Part shown: positions 45,083-55,679 of the stretch, in pieces
Layout: the number at the start of each line of letters is the position of its first letter
Position numbering within the stretch: position 1 is the first letter of the stretch
Assembly (NCBI RefSeq): GCF_900156815.1
Contig: NZ_FTOT01000002.1
Span: forward strand, 744,001-808,000
Direction: 5' to 3'
DNA: 64,000 nucleotides
DNA from: Gemmobacter megaterium
GTDB lineage: Bacteria; Pseudomonadota; Alphaproteobacteria; Rhodobacterales; Rhodobacteraceae
Program-made: the position numbers and the translations under genes
Notes under the pieces: generated by a model
Seen by the model: the letters and a program-made list of their open reading frames with translations, nothing else
Database searches by the model: none
Told to the model about the DNA's origin: nothing

Positions 45083-45912
45083 TGAAGACCGAACCTGTCG
45101 GCGGACATCCGACCCATCTGCGCCGCTTCGGAACCGGCGCACGCCCGGCCCTGGCGCTGCATTGCTCGCTGGCGCATGGCGGCGCATGGGGACCGATGGC
45201 CGCGGAACTGGGCGATGTGCTGACACTGACCGCACCCGACCTGCCCGGCCATGGCCATAGCGCCGACTGGCCTGCAAACGGCTCGTTGCACGATACTGCA
45301 ACAGATGTCGCGGCCGCGCTGGCCCGTCGCATCGGCGACGGAGCGCCCGTGGACATTCTGGGCCATTCCTTCGGCGGCACCGTCGCCCTGCGGCTCGCCC
45401 TGGAACACCCGGAACTGGTACGCAGCCTGACGCTGTTCGAGCCTGTGATGTTCTCTGCCGCAGCCGCAGACAATGCCCCAGAGGCCGCAGACTGGATCGG
45501 CAAACAGGCCCGTTTTCACAACCTTCTCGATCAGGGCCGCCGTAACGAGGCCGCCGCAGTCTTTCACGCGCTCTGGGGCAACGGCACACCGCTGGACCAC
45601 CTGCCCGACTCCCAGCGCCGCTACATCATCGACCGGATCGAGGTGATACGCGCCGCCGAAGATGTGGTAGAACGCGACCGGACCGGCCTTGTCGCCCCCG
45701 GCCGGCTGGAGGCCCTGCGCCTTCCCGTCCTGCTCGCCGCAGGCAGCAGGTCGCCGGGCGTGATCCACGCGATCATTCGCGCCCTGGCGACCCGCATCCC
45801 CGGCGCAAGGCACATCGTCATGGAGGGCGCGGGCCACATGCTCCCCCTCAGCCATGCAGCCCTGCTCGCACCTGCCGTCCGCGATCATCTGGGGTTGCAG
45901 GCCCGCCGCTGA
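45082..45912 (+). CDS. Alpha/beta-hydrolase fold protein
   Basis: A 276-residue hydrolase with oxyanion segment [14 protein letters not shown], the acid-loop [11 protein letters not shown], the nucleophile elbow [19 protein letters not shown] (Ser about 98), a probable catalytic Asp-equivalent region after [13 protein letters not shown], and the catalytic His in [12 protein letters not shown]. Substrate unknown. Its ATG shares a base with the isomerase stop (TGATG), so the two act from one mRNA. A copy of the intergenic repeat follows. Confidence 0.87.
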   Translation: MKTEPVGGHPTHLRRFGTGARPALALHCSLAHGGAWGPMAAELGDVLTLTAPDLPGHGHSADWPANGSLHDTATDVAAALARRIGDGAPVDILGHSFGGTVALRLALEHPELVRSLTLFEPVMFSAAAADNAPEAADWIGKQARFHNLLDQGRRNEAAAVFHALWGNGTPLDHLPDSQRRYIIDRIEVIRAAEDVVERDRTGLVAPGRLEALRLPVLLAAGSRSPGVIHAIIRALATRIPGARHIVMEGAGHMLPLSHAALLAPAVRDHLGLQARR

Positions 45913-45921
45913 CGCATCCCC

Positions 45922-45965
45922 TTCATCTTGCCCCAAATACCCGAAAGCCGGGCCGCAGGCCCGGC
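45922..45965 (+). repeat. Intergenic repeat with adjacent GC hairpin
   Basis: TTCATCTTGCCCCAAATAC (45922-45940) starts 10 bases after the hydrolase stop codon and is followed by an 8-bp hairpin (45947-45954 with 45958-45965, 3-base loop). Same family as 40596, 55587 and 58311. Confidence 0.65.
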
Positions 45966-46020
45966 CCCGCCCAACGGGAGGCGCGGTGCCTGCACCGTGC
46001 CGACGGGCGGGAGCGCGCGG

Positions 46021-46371
46021 TCAGTCCAACTCCCACAGATCGTCATCGCGCAACGCTCCAAGCGCGGTCCAATCCGCGCGAACACGGGCGATGCGCGTAT
46101 CGCCCCAGGTGCGGAACACCAGGTCGAACCCGGCCTCTGTCACGGTTTCGGCGGAAATATCGGCACGCAGATTGGTCTTGCGGTCGGCATCCCACATCGA
46201 GATCGACACCATCACCGCCGGCGGCGCGGCAAAGGCCTCGGCAAATTTCACTGCCTGGCGGCTTTCGCGCGGCCCAGATCCTGTCCACATCGGCCCATCA
46301 TGGGCAAAGTCCGAGAACATCACACAAGACCCTTGCACAATGCCGACCGGATGGGGGGAAATTCGTTTCAT
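46021..46371 (-). CDS. H-type lectin domain protein
   Basis: A 116-residue protein whose body matches the H-type lectin domain (PF09458), a six-stranded fold first known from snail agglutinin: the start VMFSDFAHDGPMWTGSGPRESRQAVKFAEAF, PPAVMVSISMWDADRKTN, ETVTEAGFDLVFRTWGDTRIARVRADWTALG. No signal peptide is visible, so it may be cytosolic or exported by another route. Carbohydrate binding is known for animal members; the role in bacteria is unknown. Single-domain copies recur in Rhodobacterales. Confidence 0.82.
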   Translation of the reverse strand: MKRISPHPVGIVQGSCVMFSDFAHDGPMWTGSGPRESRQAVKFAEAFAAPPAVMVSISMWDADRKTNLRADISAETVTEAGFDLVFRTWGDTRIARVRADWTALGALRDDDLWELD

Positions 46372-46458
46372 GTCTTGCCGTCATTACGTCAGGTCAGCAG
46401 CCTAACCCGGATACAGGCAAAATTCCGGCATGACAGCGGAAATCGCGTGGCACATGGG

Positions 46459-47097
46459 TCAGTCGCGCGCAAAAAGCGTGTCGGGCAAACCGGGCAATAC
46501 CGCCAGCAGATGGTCCAGGTGCAACCGGGCCGCTGCCTCTGCGCCATCGCAATCACCGGCAGCAACCGCCGCCACCAGCGCCGCATGGCTGGCAGCACTG
46601 GCAGCGGCGTGATCGCGCATCTGCGCACGCACCAGCGGCACCTGGATCGACGGCAGCAGGCGCATCACCTCGCGGTTGCCTGCCAACGCGGCAAGCGCCC
46701 GATAATACCGCGCCCGCGCCCGCTGGCGTCCGCTCTCATCCGCCGCGGCATATTCGGTCGCCGCCTGCACCAGATCGGCCGCACTGGTCCCCGCCGCCAC
46801 CGCCTCGGCCGCCTGCCGGGCGGCCAGAGCCAGCAGCGCCGCAGCGACGCGCAGCACATCCGCCGCCCCCCGCCGGGTCAGGAGCCGGATCGTGGCGCCC
46901 CGGTGCGGCACGATTTCGACCAGACCGTCCGAAGCCAGACGCCCCAATGCCTCGCGCACGGTGCTGCGCCCCACGCCATAGCGCGCGATCAGATCCGGTT
47001 CGGCAAGCCGCTGCCCCGGTACGAACCGGCCTTCCGCCAATCCATACAGGATATCGCGCGCCAGGGCCTCGGGGCCCGATCCTTGCTGCGTCGTCAT
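46459..47097 (-). CDS. GntR-family transcriptional regulator (FadR/FCD-like)
   Basis: A 212-residue regulator with an N-terminal winged helix (RDILYGLAEGRFVPGQRLAEPDLIARYGVGRSTVREALGRLASDGLVEIVPHRGATIRLL) and an alpha-helical effector domain of FCD type, truncated-looking in its metal-site motifs but of normal length. Its ATG overlaps the kinase-like gene's stop by 4 bases, so it is the last gene of that operon and most likely controls the divergent promoter region 48099-48223. A matching operator candidate is at 48162. Confidence 0.9.
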   Translation of the reverse strand: MTTQQGSGPEALARDILYGLAEGRFVPGQRLAEPDLIARYGVGRSTVREALGRLASDGLVEIVPHRGATIRLLTRRGAADVLRVAAALLALAARQAAEAVAAGTSAADLVQAATEYAAADESGRQRARARYYRALAALAGNREVMRLLPSIQVPLVRAQMRDHAAASAASHAALVAAVAAGDCDGAEAAARLHLDHLLAVLPGLPDTLFARD

Positions 47098-48098
47098 ATC
47101 TTGCGGGCCATATCCCAGGCGATCTGCGCCAAGGGTTCCGCCTTGGCGCCAACCTCGACGGCCTCTGCGCTGGCCGCCGTGCCATCCTGCGCGCGTTTGG
47201 CAATGCCTTGCAGGATCGCGGCAATGCGGAACAGGCTGAGGATAACGTAAAAGTCAAAGTTCTCGGGCCGCTGCCGCCCGGTGCGGCGGCACCACGCGTC
47301 GACATATTCCGGCTCCGGTGGAATGCCGGTGCCTGCCAGGGCCACACCGCCAAGGCCACGGAACAGCTCGGGCGCAATCCGCCAGACCATGACGTTATAG
47401 GCAAAATCCGCAAAGGGGCAGCCAAGCGTGGACAATTCCCAGTCCACCACGGCCAGAACGCGCGGTTCGGTCGGATGCAGGATCAGGTTGTCCAGCCGGA
47501 AATCGCCATGGGCGATCCGCACCTCCTCGGGCGTGGTCGGCAGATGCTGCGGCAACCAGTCGATCAACGCATCCATCGCGGGAATCGGCCGCGTCTCGCT
47601 GGCGCGATACTGTCTGGTCCAGCGCGAGACCTGACGTTCGACATAGCCACCCTGACGACCATAGTCACCCAAGCCGACGGCCAGTGGATCGACCATCGAA
47701 ATCGCGGCGATGGCCGCATTCATGCTGTCAAAGATGGCTGCGCGTTCCGTTGGCGACTGGTCAGGCAGGCGCGGGTCATAGAACACCCGCCCCTCGATAT
47801 GATCCATGACAAAGAACATGCTGCCCATGACCGCATCATCCTCGCACAGGGCGATCATGCGGGGCACGGGCACATCCGTGCCTTGCAGCGCGCTCATCAC
47901 GCGGTATTCGCGGTCCACCGCATGGGCCGAGGGCAACACCTTGCCCACCGGCTTTTGTCGCAGGACATAGCGCGCGCCGGGCGTGTCCACCCGCCAGGTC
48001 GGGTTGGATTGCCCGCCCGACAACTGCGTCAGCGTCAGCGGACCCGCGAACCCCGGCACATTCCGGGCCATCCACGCTGCCAGTTGTGCCTCGGCCAT
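47094..48098 (-). CDS. APH-family phosphotransferase, ACAD10/11-kinase-like
   Basis: A 334-residue aminoglycoside-phosphotransferase-fold kinase. It shows the nucleotide region LSGGQSNPTWRVDTPGARYVLRQKP with the ATP-binding Lys, the Brenner motif IAHGDFRLDNLILHP (catalytic Asp and Asn, about 193-207), and the metal-binding VVDWELSTLGCPFADFAYN. This subgroup, not the drug-resistance enzymes, is the one fused to acyl-CoA dehydrogenase in ACAD10/11 and found as LvaA in levulinate breakdown, where it phosphorylates hydroxyacyl-CoA. It is divergent from an acyl-CoA dehydrogenase, supporting this role. Confidence 0.85.
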   Translation of the reverse strand: MAEAQLAAWMARNVPGFAGPLTLTQLSGGQSNPTWRVDTPGARYVLRQKPVGKVLPSAHAVDREYRVMSALQGTDVPVPRMIALCEDDAVMGSMFFVMDHIEGRVFYDPRLPDQSPTERAAIFDSMNAAIAAISMVDPLAVGLGDYGRQGGYVERQVSRWTRQYRASETRPIPAMDALIDWLPQHLPTTPEEVRIAHGDFRLDNLILHPTEPRVLAVVDWELSTLGCPFADFAYNVMVWRIAPELFRGLGGVALAGTGIPPEPEYVDAWCRRTGRQRPENFDFYVILSLFRIAAILQGIAKRAQDGTAASAEAVEVGAKAEPLAQIAWDMARKI

Positions 48099-48161
48099 CC
48101 CCGCATCCTCCCCTTGGCTTTTCCGCAGGATGCCGCGCGGGAGGGTGCGGCGTCAAGACAT

Positions 48162-48174
48162 ATCGTCAGACGAT
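48162..48174. promoter_or_regulatory. Candidate GntR operator in the divergent promoter region
   Basis: A perfect 6-1-6 palindrome, ATCGTCAGACGAT, containing TCGTCAGACGA, which fits the FadR-subfamily pattern TnGTnnnACnA. A half-matching second copy, TTGTCAGATAT, starts at 48176. The site lies just downstream of the predicted minus-strand promoter, well placed for repression by the GntR protein of the same operon. Confidence 0.6.
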
Positions 48175-48182
48175 CTTGTCAG

Positions 48183-48211
48183 ATATAACTGCCGTGCTAA
48201 GGTGACGGCAA
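48183..48211 (-). promoter_or_regulatory. Probable promoter of the kinase-GntR operon
   Basis: On the minus strand TTGCCG (48211-48206), 17 bases, TTATAT (48188-48183), a good sigma-70 match for a GC-rich genome. The start would fall near 48176, at the candidate operator. Confidence 0.55.
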
Positions 48212-48223
48212 GGAGGACCGCCC

Positions 48224-49492
48224 ATGATCCCGGAAAAATCCGCACGCGTGATCGACCTGTCAGCCAGACTGACGGCCTTCATGGATGAACATATCTACCC
48301 GAACGAGGCGCGCTACTACCGCGAGGCCGAAGAGCTCGGGCCATTCTGCACCTATCCGGTCATGGACGAGTTGAAACCCAAGGCCCGCGCCGCAGGATTG
48401 TGGAACCTCTTCCTGCCCGAATCGGACAGAGGCGCCGGGCTGACCAACGTGGAATATGGCCACCTGTGCGAAATCATGGGCCGGTCGCTGCTGGCGCCAG
48501 AGGTGTTCAACTGCAACGCTCCCGACACCGGCAACATGGAGGTGCTGGAACGCTATGGCACCGACGAACACAAGGCGCGCTGGCTGCGGCCCCTGCTGGC
48601 CGGAGAGATCCGCAGTTGCTTTGCCATGACGGAGCCGGATGTCGCATCCTCGGACGCCACCAATATCGAGGCTGAAATCCGCCGCGATGGCGACGACTAT
48701 GTGATCAACGCCCACAAGTGGTACACCACAGGCGCCAGCAATCCTGCGACGAAGATCTGCATCTTCATGGGCAAGACCGATCCGGCAAACCCCGACCGCC
48801 ACCGGCAGCAATCCATGATCCTTGTGCCGATGGACACGCCCGGCATTACCGTAACCCGGTCGATCCCGATCTTTGGCTATTATGGCGTGCCGGACCGCGC
48901 CTCCGAGGTATTGTTCGAAAACGTGCGGGTTCCGGCCAGCAACATGCTGCTGGGAGAGGGGCGTGGGTTCGAAATTGCTCAGGGTCGTCTGGGGCCAGGA
49001 CGCATCCACCATTGTATGCGCTCGATCGGGCTGGCCGAACGGTTGCTGGAAGGCATGTGCGACCGCGCCCTGCAACGGGTGGCCTTTGGCAAAAAGGTCG
49101 CCGATCAGGGCGTCACACGCGAACGGATCGCCAATGCGCGCATCCTGATCGACCAGTGCCGCCTGCTGACCCTGCACGCCGCGCACCGCATGGACACGGT
49201 GGGCAACAAGGTGGCCAAAGCCGAGATCGCCATGATCAAGGTGGCGGTGCCCAACATGGCCTGTCAGGTGGCCGACTGGGCCATTCAGGTTTTCGGCGGT
49301 GGCGGCACCGGAAACGACTTCGGGACGGCCATCGCCTATGCCGGTGCCCGTGTCCTGCGGCTGGCCGATGGCCCGGACGAGGTGCACCGCGATCAACTCG
49401 CCCGGATGGAGTTGAAAAAGCGCCAGGGCCGGACCCACCCCGGATGGACTCCACTTGTCACGCGGCTGGGCCGCAACCCGAGGCTGGCGTGA
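48224..49492 (+). CDS. Acyl-CoA dehydrogenase family protein
   Basis: A 422-residue FAD-dependent dehydrogenase. Family parts are [21 protein letters not shown] (FAD/substrate contact), [39 protein letters not shown], and the C-terminal [39 protein letters not shown]. It resembles the ACAD10/ACAD11 dehydrogenase part, whose segment [12 protein letters not shown]-like [16 protein letters not shown] is also seen. AAGGAGG precedes the ATG. It faces an APH-type kinase gene and overlaps the SDR gene by 1 base, suggesting breakdown of a hydroxyacyl-CoA by phosphorylation, elimination and later oxidation. Confidence 0.92.
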   Translation: MIPEKSARVIDLSARLTAFMDEHIYPNEARYYREAEELGPFCTYPVMDELKPKARAAGLWNLFLPESDRGAGLTNVEYGHLCEIMGRSLLAPEVFNCNAPDTGNMEVLERYGTDEHKARWLRPLLAGEIRSCFAMTEPDVASSDATNIEAEIRRDGDDYVINAHKWYTTGASNPATKICIFMGKTDPANPDRHRQQSMILVPMDTPGITVTRSIPIFGYYGVPDRASEVLFENVRVPASNMLLGEGRGFEIAQGRLGPGRIHHCMRSIGLAERLLEGMCDRALQRVAFGKKVADQGVTRERIANARILIDQCRLLTLHAAHRMDTVGNKVAKAEIAMIKVAVPNMACQVADWAIQVFGGGGTGNDFGTAIAYAGARVLRLADGPDEVHRDQLARMELKKRQGRTHPGWTPLVTRLGRNPRLA

Positions 49493-50280
49493 TGGGGGGC
49501 GCATTGCAAGGCAAGGTTGCCATTGTCACCGGCGCGGCAGGCGGCATCGGGCGGGCCAGCGCGCTGATGCTGGCCAGCCGGGGGGCCACCGTACTGGCCG
49601 TGGATCGGGCGCCCGAGGTGATTGACACCGCCGCCCTGATCGCGGGGCGTGGCGGACGGGCCGATGCGGTACAGGCCGACTGCGCCGCCGAAAAGGACGT
49701 CTCCGCCTTTGTCGCGCAAGCCATGCGCGATTTCGGGCGGATTGACATTCTCCATGCCAATGCCGGGATTCTGGGCGCCTTCGTCCCATCGTTCGAGGAA
49801 GGACCGGACCGCTTCATGGAGGTGCTGCGCATCAACCTGCTGGGTCCATGGCTGGCGATCCGGGCCGCCGTGCCGCATATGGGCAAGGGCGGATCCATCA
49901 TCTGCACCGCCTCGGTCGCGGGGTTGCGGGCGGGGGCCGGGGGTGTCGCCTATTCCGCCTCGAAGGCCGGGGTCATCAACCTGGTGCAATCCACCGCCCA
50001 ATTGTTGGCAGGCAGCGGGATCCGCATCAACGCAGTGGCGCCGGGACTGGTGGAAACGGGGATGACCGCACCCCTGTTCGACGCGGCCCGCGCGCGCGGG
50101 CGCGAAGGCCGCATCGGCCAGTTGAACCCGCTGCGCCGGTCGGGCGATGTGAGCGAAATTGCCGAAGCGGTCGCCTTTCTGGCCTCGGACGCGGCAAGCT
50201 ATGTGAATGGTCAGGTGTTGCCGGTAGATGGCGGGCTGAGCAGCAGCCATCCCTTTGCCCCACGCCCGGCCGGAAGCTGA
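49492..50280 (+). CDS. SDR family oxidoreductase (acyl-CoA pathway)
   Basis: A 262-residue classical SDR: GAAGGIGRASALMLASRGA (cofactor, about 13-31), AVDRAPE after the second strand (acidic residue, which favours NAD), HANAGILGAF, the catalytic Ser in CTASVAGLRAGAG, Tyr/Lys in YSASKAGVINL, and the C-terminal SYVNGQVLPVDGGLSSSHPF. ATG 49492 shares a base with the dehydrogenase stop (TGATG), so the two are co-translated; it probably oxidises a 3-hydroxyacyl intermediate of the same pathway. That substrate is inferred, not seen. Confidence 0.9.
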   Translation: MGGALQGKVAIVTGAAGGIGRASALMLASRGATVLAVDRAPEVIDTAALIAGRGGRADAVQADCAAEKDVSAFVAQAMRDFGRIDILHANAGILGAFVPSFEEGPDRFMEVLRINLLGPWLAIRAAVPHMGKGGSIICTASVAGLRAGAGGVAYSASKAGVINLVQSTAQLLAGSGIRINAVAPGLVETGMTAPLFDAARARGREGRIGQLNPLRRSGDVSEIAEAVAFLASDAASYVNGQVLPVDGGLSSSHPFAPRPAGS

Positions 50281-50905
50281 GACAGCCGCCCAACTTTCGC
50301 CGCATCAGCCTGCCACGGCGGGGCACTATTGATGCCTCGCAGGTTCCCGATGCGTACCCCTTTTGTGTTGCTCTGTCTTTCGCTCGCGCTCTGGGCGGCA
50401 ACCTTCCTGCCGAACAGCCTTCTTCACCCCGACCTCGCGCCGCTGGCCCTGTTGTCTGCGGGCGCGGCTGTCTTCCTCATGCTACGCGGATGGCTGCGAC
50501 CTACATGGAAACGGATCGTCGTGGACGGGTCAAATGTGCTGTACTGGGCCGGACAGACCCCCGATCTCATGAGCCTGTCCACCGTGTTGGCAGAACTGCG
50601 GGGGTATGATCTTGATGCCATGGTCTGGTTTGACGCCAACGCCGGCCATCTGATCGCGGGCCGCTATCTCACGGCCGGCCAACTGGCCGGCCAACTTGGC
50701 TTGCCCAAAGGCTGCGTGCATATCGCCCACCGTGGCACGCCAGCCGACCCGCACATCCTCGCCATGGCAAACAAAGACAATCTCCAGATCGTCAGCAATG
50801 ATCGGTATCGCGACTGGTTCGATCACTACCCGCGTCTGGCAAAGCCCGGCCTGCTGGTTACCGGCACCGTCATGGACGGCCAGGCCAGGCTGCGGTTTCC
50901 AACCG

Positions 50906-53086
<2,181 letters not shown>

Positions 53087-53145
53087 GGGTGATTCCCTCT
53101 CTGGCCCCTAGACTTGGTCACATTTTGTTCCGGTGCAAGGGGCGC

Positions 53146-54021
53146 CTAGCCCGCCTTGGCCACCTTGCCACTGCGCCAGATGGTGAACACGCCCGCCGCG
53201 CAGACAATCAGCGCGCCCAGGAACACATTGACGGCGATGGTCTCGTTGAACACAAACACCCCGATGAACGACACGAACACCAGTTGCAGATAGGCAAAGG
53301 GCTGCACGGCCCCCGCCTCGGCCACCTCATAGGCCCGGATCATCAGCCAGTGGCCAAGGATCCCCGTGCAGCACAACAGCGCCATCCACCCCCAGTCGCG
53401 CGCGATCATCGGCTCCCAGAACCACGGCCCGATCAGTGTCATCACCACACAGCCCATGGTGCCCGTCCAGAACAGGCTGACCGACGAACTGTCATGGCGC
53501 CCGACATACCGCGTCATCAGACCATAGAGCGCGAACATGAAGGCCCCCAGCAACGCCAGCAACGCCCGCGGATCAAACACTGCATATCCGGGCCGCAGGA
53601 TCACCAGCACGCCGACAAAGCCGATGCCGATCGCGGTCCAGCGCCGCCAGCCCACGCGCTCGCCCAGCACCGGCCCCGACAATGCGGCAATCAGCAGCGG
53701 ATAGGCGGCAAAAACCGCATGGGCATTGACCAGCCCCAACAGCGAAAAGGCCAGCACCGCCACGCAGATCTCCAGCGCCAGCACCACCCCGCGCCCGACC
53801 TGCATCAAAGGGTAATGGGACCGCACCGCAGCCCGCAGCCCCCCCGGCGCCCGCGTCGCCAGAAAGATCACGAACGCCGCAAAGAACCAGTAGCGGATCA
53901 TCACCACCATCCAGACGTTGTATTCGCCTGCCAGATGGCGCGAAATCCCGTCCTGCACAGCGAAGACCGCCGTGGTGGCCACCATCAGCATAATGCCCAG
54001 GCGCGTGTTCTGAACTGCCAT
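53146..54021 (-). CDS. EamA/DMT family transporter (copy 2 of a tandem pair)
   Basis: A 291-residue inner-membrane protein with about ten helices in two EamA repeats. It shares long identical stretches with the next gene upstream: HLAGEYNVWMVVMIRYWFF here versus HLAGEYTVWQTIMIRYWFF there, VLGERVGWRRW versus VLGERVGLARW, and AVQPFAYLQLVFV versus VVQPFAYLQLVFV. The pair arose by tandem duplication. Substrates of this family range from amino acids to cofactors and cannot be told here. ATG 54021 is 1 base from the upstream stop region; an extension to 54051 is unlikely. Confidence 0.9.
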   Translation of the reverse strand: MAVQNTRLGIMLMVATTAVFAVQDGISRHLAGEYNVWMVVMIRYWFFAAFVIFLATRAPGGLRAAVRSHYPLMQVGRGVVLALEICVAVLAFSLLGLVNAHAVFAAYPLLIAALSGPVLGERVGWRRWTAIGIGFVGVLVILRPGYAVFDPRALLALLGAFMFALYGLMTRYVGRHDSSSVSLFWTGTMGCVVMTLIGPWFWEPMIARDWGWMALLCCTGILGHWLMIRAYEVAEAGAVQPFAYLQLVFVSFIGVFVFNETIAVNVFLGALIVCAAGVFTIWRSGKVAKAG

Positions 54022-54022
54022 C

Positions 54023-54901
54023 TCAGGCCCCCTGTGTCTGCCTGCGGCCAATGCGCATCACCGTCATCAGCCCCGCGCCCACCACAATGGCCGCCCCGAT
54101 CAGCGTGGCCGCCTCCAGCGGCTCGCCAAAGACGACTACACCCATCAGCATCACGAACACCAGTTGCAGATAGGCAAAAGGTTGGACCACATTCGCCTCG
54201 GCGCGGGTGTAGCAGCGGATGATCAGCCAGTTCGACAGAATGGCCACCAGCCCGTTCGCAACCGTCAATCCCCAATGGGCCAGGGGCATCGGTTGCCAGA
54301 ACCAGATGCCAATGGCCGTCATCATCGCCGCGCCCAGAATGCCGGACCAGAAAAAGGCGACAAATGACGGCTCGGTCCGCGTCGCCAGCCGGGTCAACAC
54401 GGAATAGAGCGCAAACAGCGCGGCAGAGGCCAGCGGCAGCACCGCCAGAGGCGAAAACAGATCGCTGCCCGGCCGCAGGATGATCAGGATGCCGCAAAAC
54501 CCCGCCCCGATCGCCAGCCAGCGCGCCAGGCCCACACGCTCACCCAGCACCGGACCGGCCAGCGCGGCGATGATCAGCGGGCAGACCGCAAAGAGCGCAT
54601 GGGTGTTGATCAGCCCGATCAGCGTGAAACTGGCCACGATCACGCAGATCTCCGAAATATGCAGCACCGCCCGCGCAAGGTTCAGGCCCGGCTGGCGCGT
54701 GCGCACCGCAGCCCGAAACCCCAACGGCTGGCGCCAGGCCAGCAACAGCACAAAGGCGGCAAAGAACCAGTAGCGGATCATGATGGTCTGCCAGACGGTG
54801 TATTCCCCCGCCAGATGCCGCGATAACCCGTCCTGCACGGTAAAGCTGGCCACCGCGCCGATCATCAGCCAGATGCCTGCGCGATTGTCCGCGGCGGTCA
54901 T
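54023..54901 (-). CDS. EamA/DMT family transporter (copy 1 of a tandem pair)
   Basis: A 292-residue drug/metabolite-superfamily transporter with ten predicted membrane helices and two EamA domains (about 8-140 and 150-285). Clear paralogue of the following gene (see shared segments there). Key segments are SFTVQDGLSRHLAGEYTVW, NTHALFAVCPLIIAALAGPVLGERVG, SVLTRLATRTEPSFVAFFWSG and VVFGEPLEAATLIGAAIVVGAG. It begins 1 base after mnmD's stop. RibN-type riboflavin exporters and importers are related, but identity with them is not shown. Confidence 0.9.
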   Translation of the reverse strand: MTAADNRAGIWLMIGAVASFTVQDGLSRHLAGEYTVWQTIMIRYWFFAAFVLLLAWRQPLGFRAAVRTRQPGLNLARAVLHISEICVIVASFTLIGLINTHALFAVCPLIIAALAGPVLGERVGLARWLAIGAGFCGILIILRPGSDLFSPLAVLPLASAALFALYSVLTRLATRTEPSFVAFFWSGILGAAMMTAIGIWFWQPMPLAHWGLTVANGLVAILSNWLIIRCYTRAEANVVQPFAYLQLVFVMLMGVVVFGEPLEAATLIGAAIVVGAGLMTVMRIGRRQTQGA

Positions 54902-54902
54902 G

Positions 54903-55571
54903 TCACCCCAACCTGCCCACGCTCATGTGGCGCTTGAACCCGAATCCTGCCTGCCGCTGTACCTGAAAGCCGGCCGCCTGCAAGGCCCGGCGCACATGAC
55001 CTGCTGCCGTATAGGTGGCAAAGCTGCCCTGTGGCGCGGTATGCGCCCCCACCTCGGCCATCAGCCCCTCGCCCCACATCTCGGGGTTCTTGGCCGGGGA
55101 AAAGCCATCCAGAAACCAGGCATCCGCCCAACCTTGCCAGCGCGGCAACGTCTCGCGCACATCCCCGATGATCACCTCGGCCTCCAGACCCGGCAACCGG
55201 ATCACGCGCGCGCCTTGTGCCCATTGCTCCAGAAATGGCCCCGCCACCGCGGCCGCCTCGGGAAAGGCCGCCAGCGCCTGGGCAATATCCGCCGCCGCCA
55301 GCGGAAAGCCTTCGAAACTGGTAAACCGCAAGGGCCCCGCAATCCCCGCTCCCCTCCAGGCGATCAGCGCCGCCAACATGTTCAACCCGGTGCCGAACCC
55401 CAGCTCGGCCACATGAAATCCGGGCCGGAACCGCCCCGGCAGCCCGTTGCCGTCCAGAAAAACATGGCGCGTCTCCGCCAGCCCGTTTCCCAACGAGAAA
55501 TACGGGTCATCGAACCGGCACGAGACGGGAACACCGCCCTCTTTCCACTCCAGCTTCTCGTGTGCGACCAT
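54903..55571 (-). CDS. mnmD: tRNA 5-methylaminomethyl-2-thiouridine methyltransferase, MnmD type
   Basis: A 222-residue SAM-dependent methyltransferase equal to the N-terminal half of E. coli MnmC, which makes the last methylation in mnm5s2U34 of tRNA. Seen are FDDPYFSLGNGLAETRHVFLDGN, the SAM motif VAELGFGTGLNMLAA (about 52), EVIIGDVRETLPRW, and DAWFLDGFSPAKNPEMW, the MnmD signature. The frame is open to 55865, but ATG 55571 starts the family N-terminus. The oxidase half of MnmC is not fused; a FAD oxidoreductase gene diverges 108 bases away. Confidence 0.92.
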   Translation of the reverse strand: MVAHEKLEWKEGGVPVSCRFDDPYFSLGNGLAETRHVFLDGNGLPGRFRPGFHVAELGFGTGLNMLAALIAWRGAGIAGPLRFTSFEGFPLAAADIAQALAAFPEAAAVAGPFLEQWAQGARVIRLPGLEAEVIIGDVRETLPRWQGWADAWFLDGFSPAKNPEMWGEGLMAEVGAHTAPQGSFATYTAAGHVRRALQAAGFQVQRQAGFGFKRHMSVGRLG

Positions 55572-55586
55572 CTTTGCCCTTGCCGC

Positions 55587-55632
55587 TTCATCTTGCCCCA
55601 AATACCCCGGGGGAGGCCGCCACAAGGCGGCC
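55587..55632 (+). repeat. Intergenic repeat with adjacent GC hairpin
   Basis: TTCATCTTGCCCCAAATAC (55587-55605) then a 7-bp hairpin (55615-55621 with 55626-55632). Unlike the copies at 40596, 45922 and 58311, this one lies between divergent genes and so cannot be a 3' end of either. Confidence 0.6.
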
Positions 55633-55679
55633 GGGGGCAGCGCCCCCTTCTTCGGCTGCGACAGGGACAAAGACAAGGC

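Noticed and set aside
44393-45589. N-terminal extension of prs to 738 residues
   Set aside because: It would cover the divergent isomerase and hydrolase genes; PRPP synthetase is about 310-340 residues and ATG 44392 has a ribosome site.
47094-48098. Aminoglycoside-resistance phosphotransferase
   Set aside because: Although the fold is APH, the sequence subgroup and its acyl-CoA dehydrogenase neighbour fit the ACAD10/11 kinase type rather than drug resistance.
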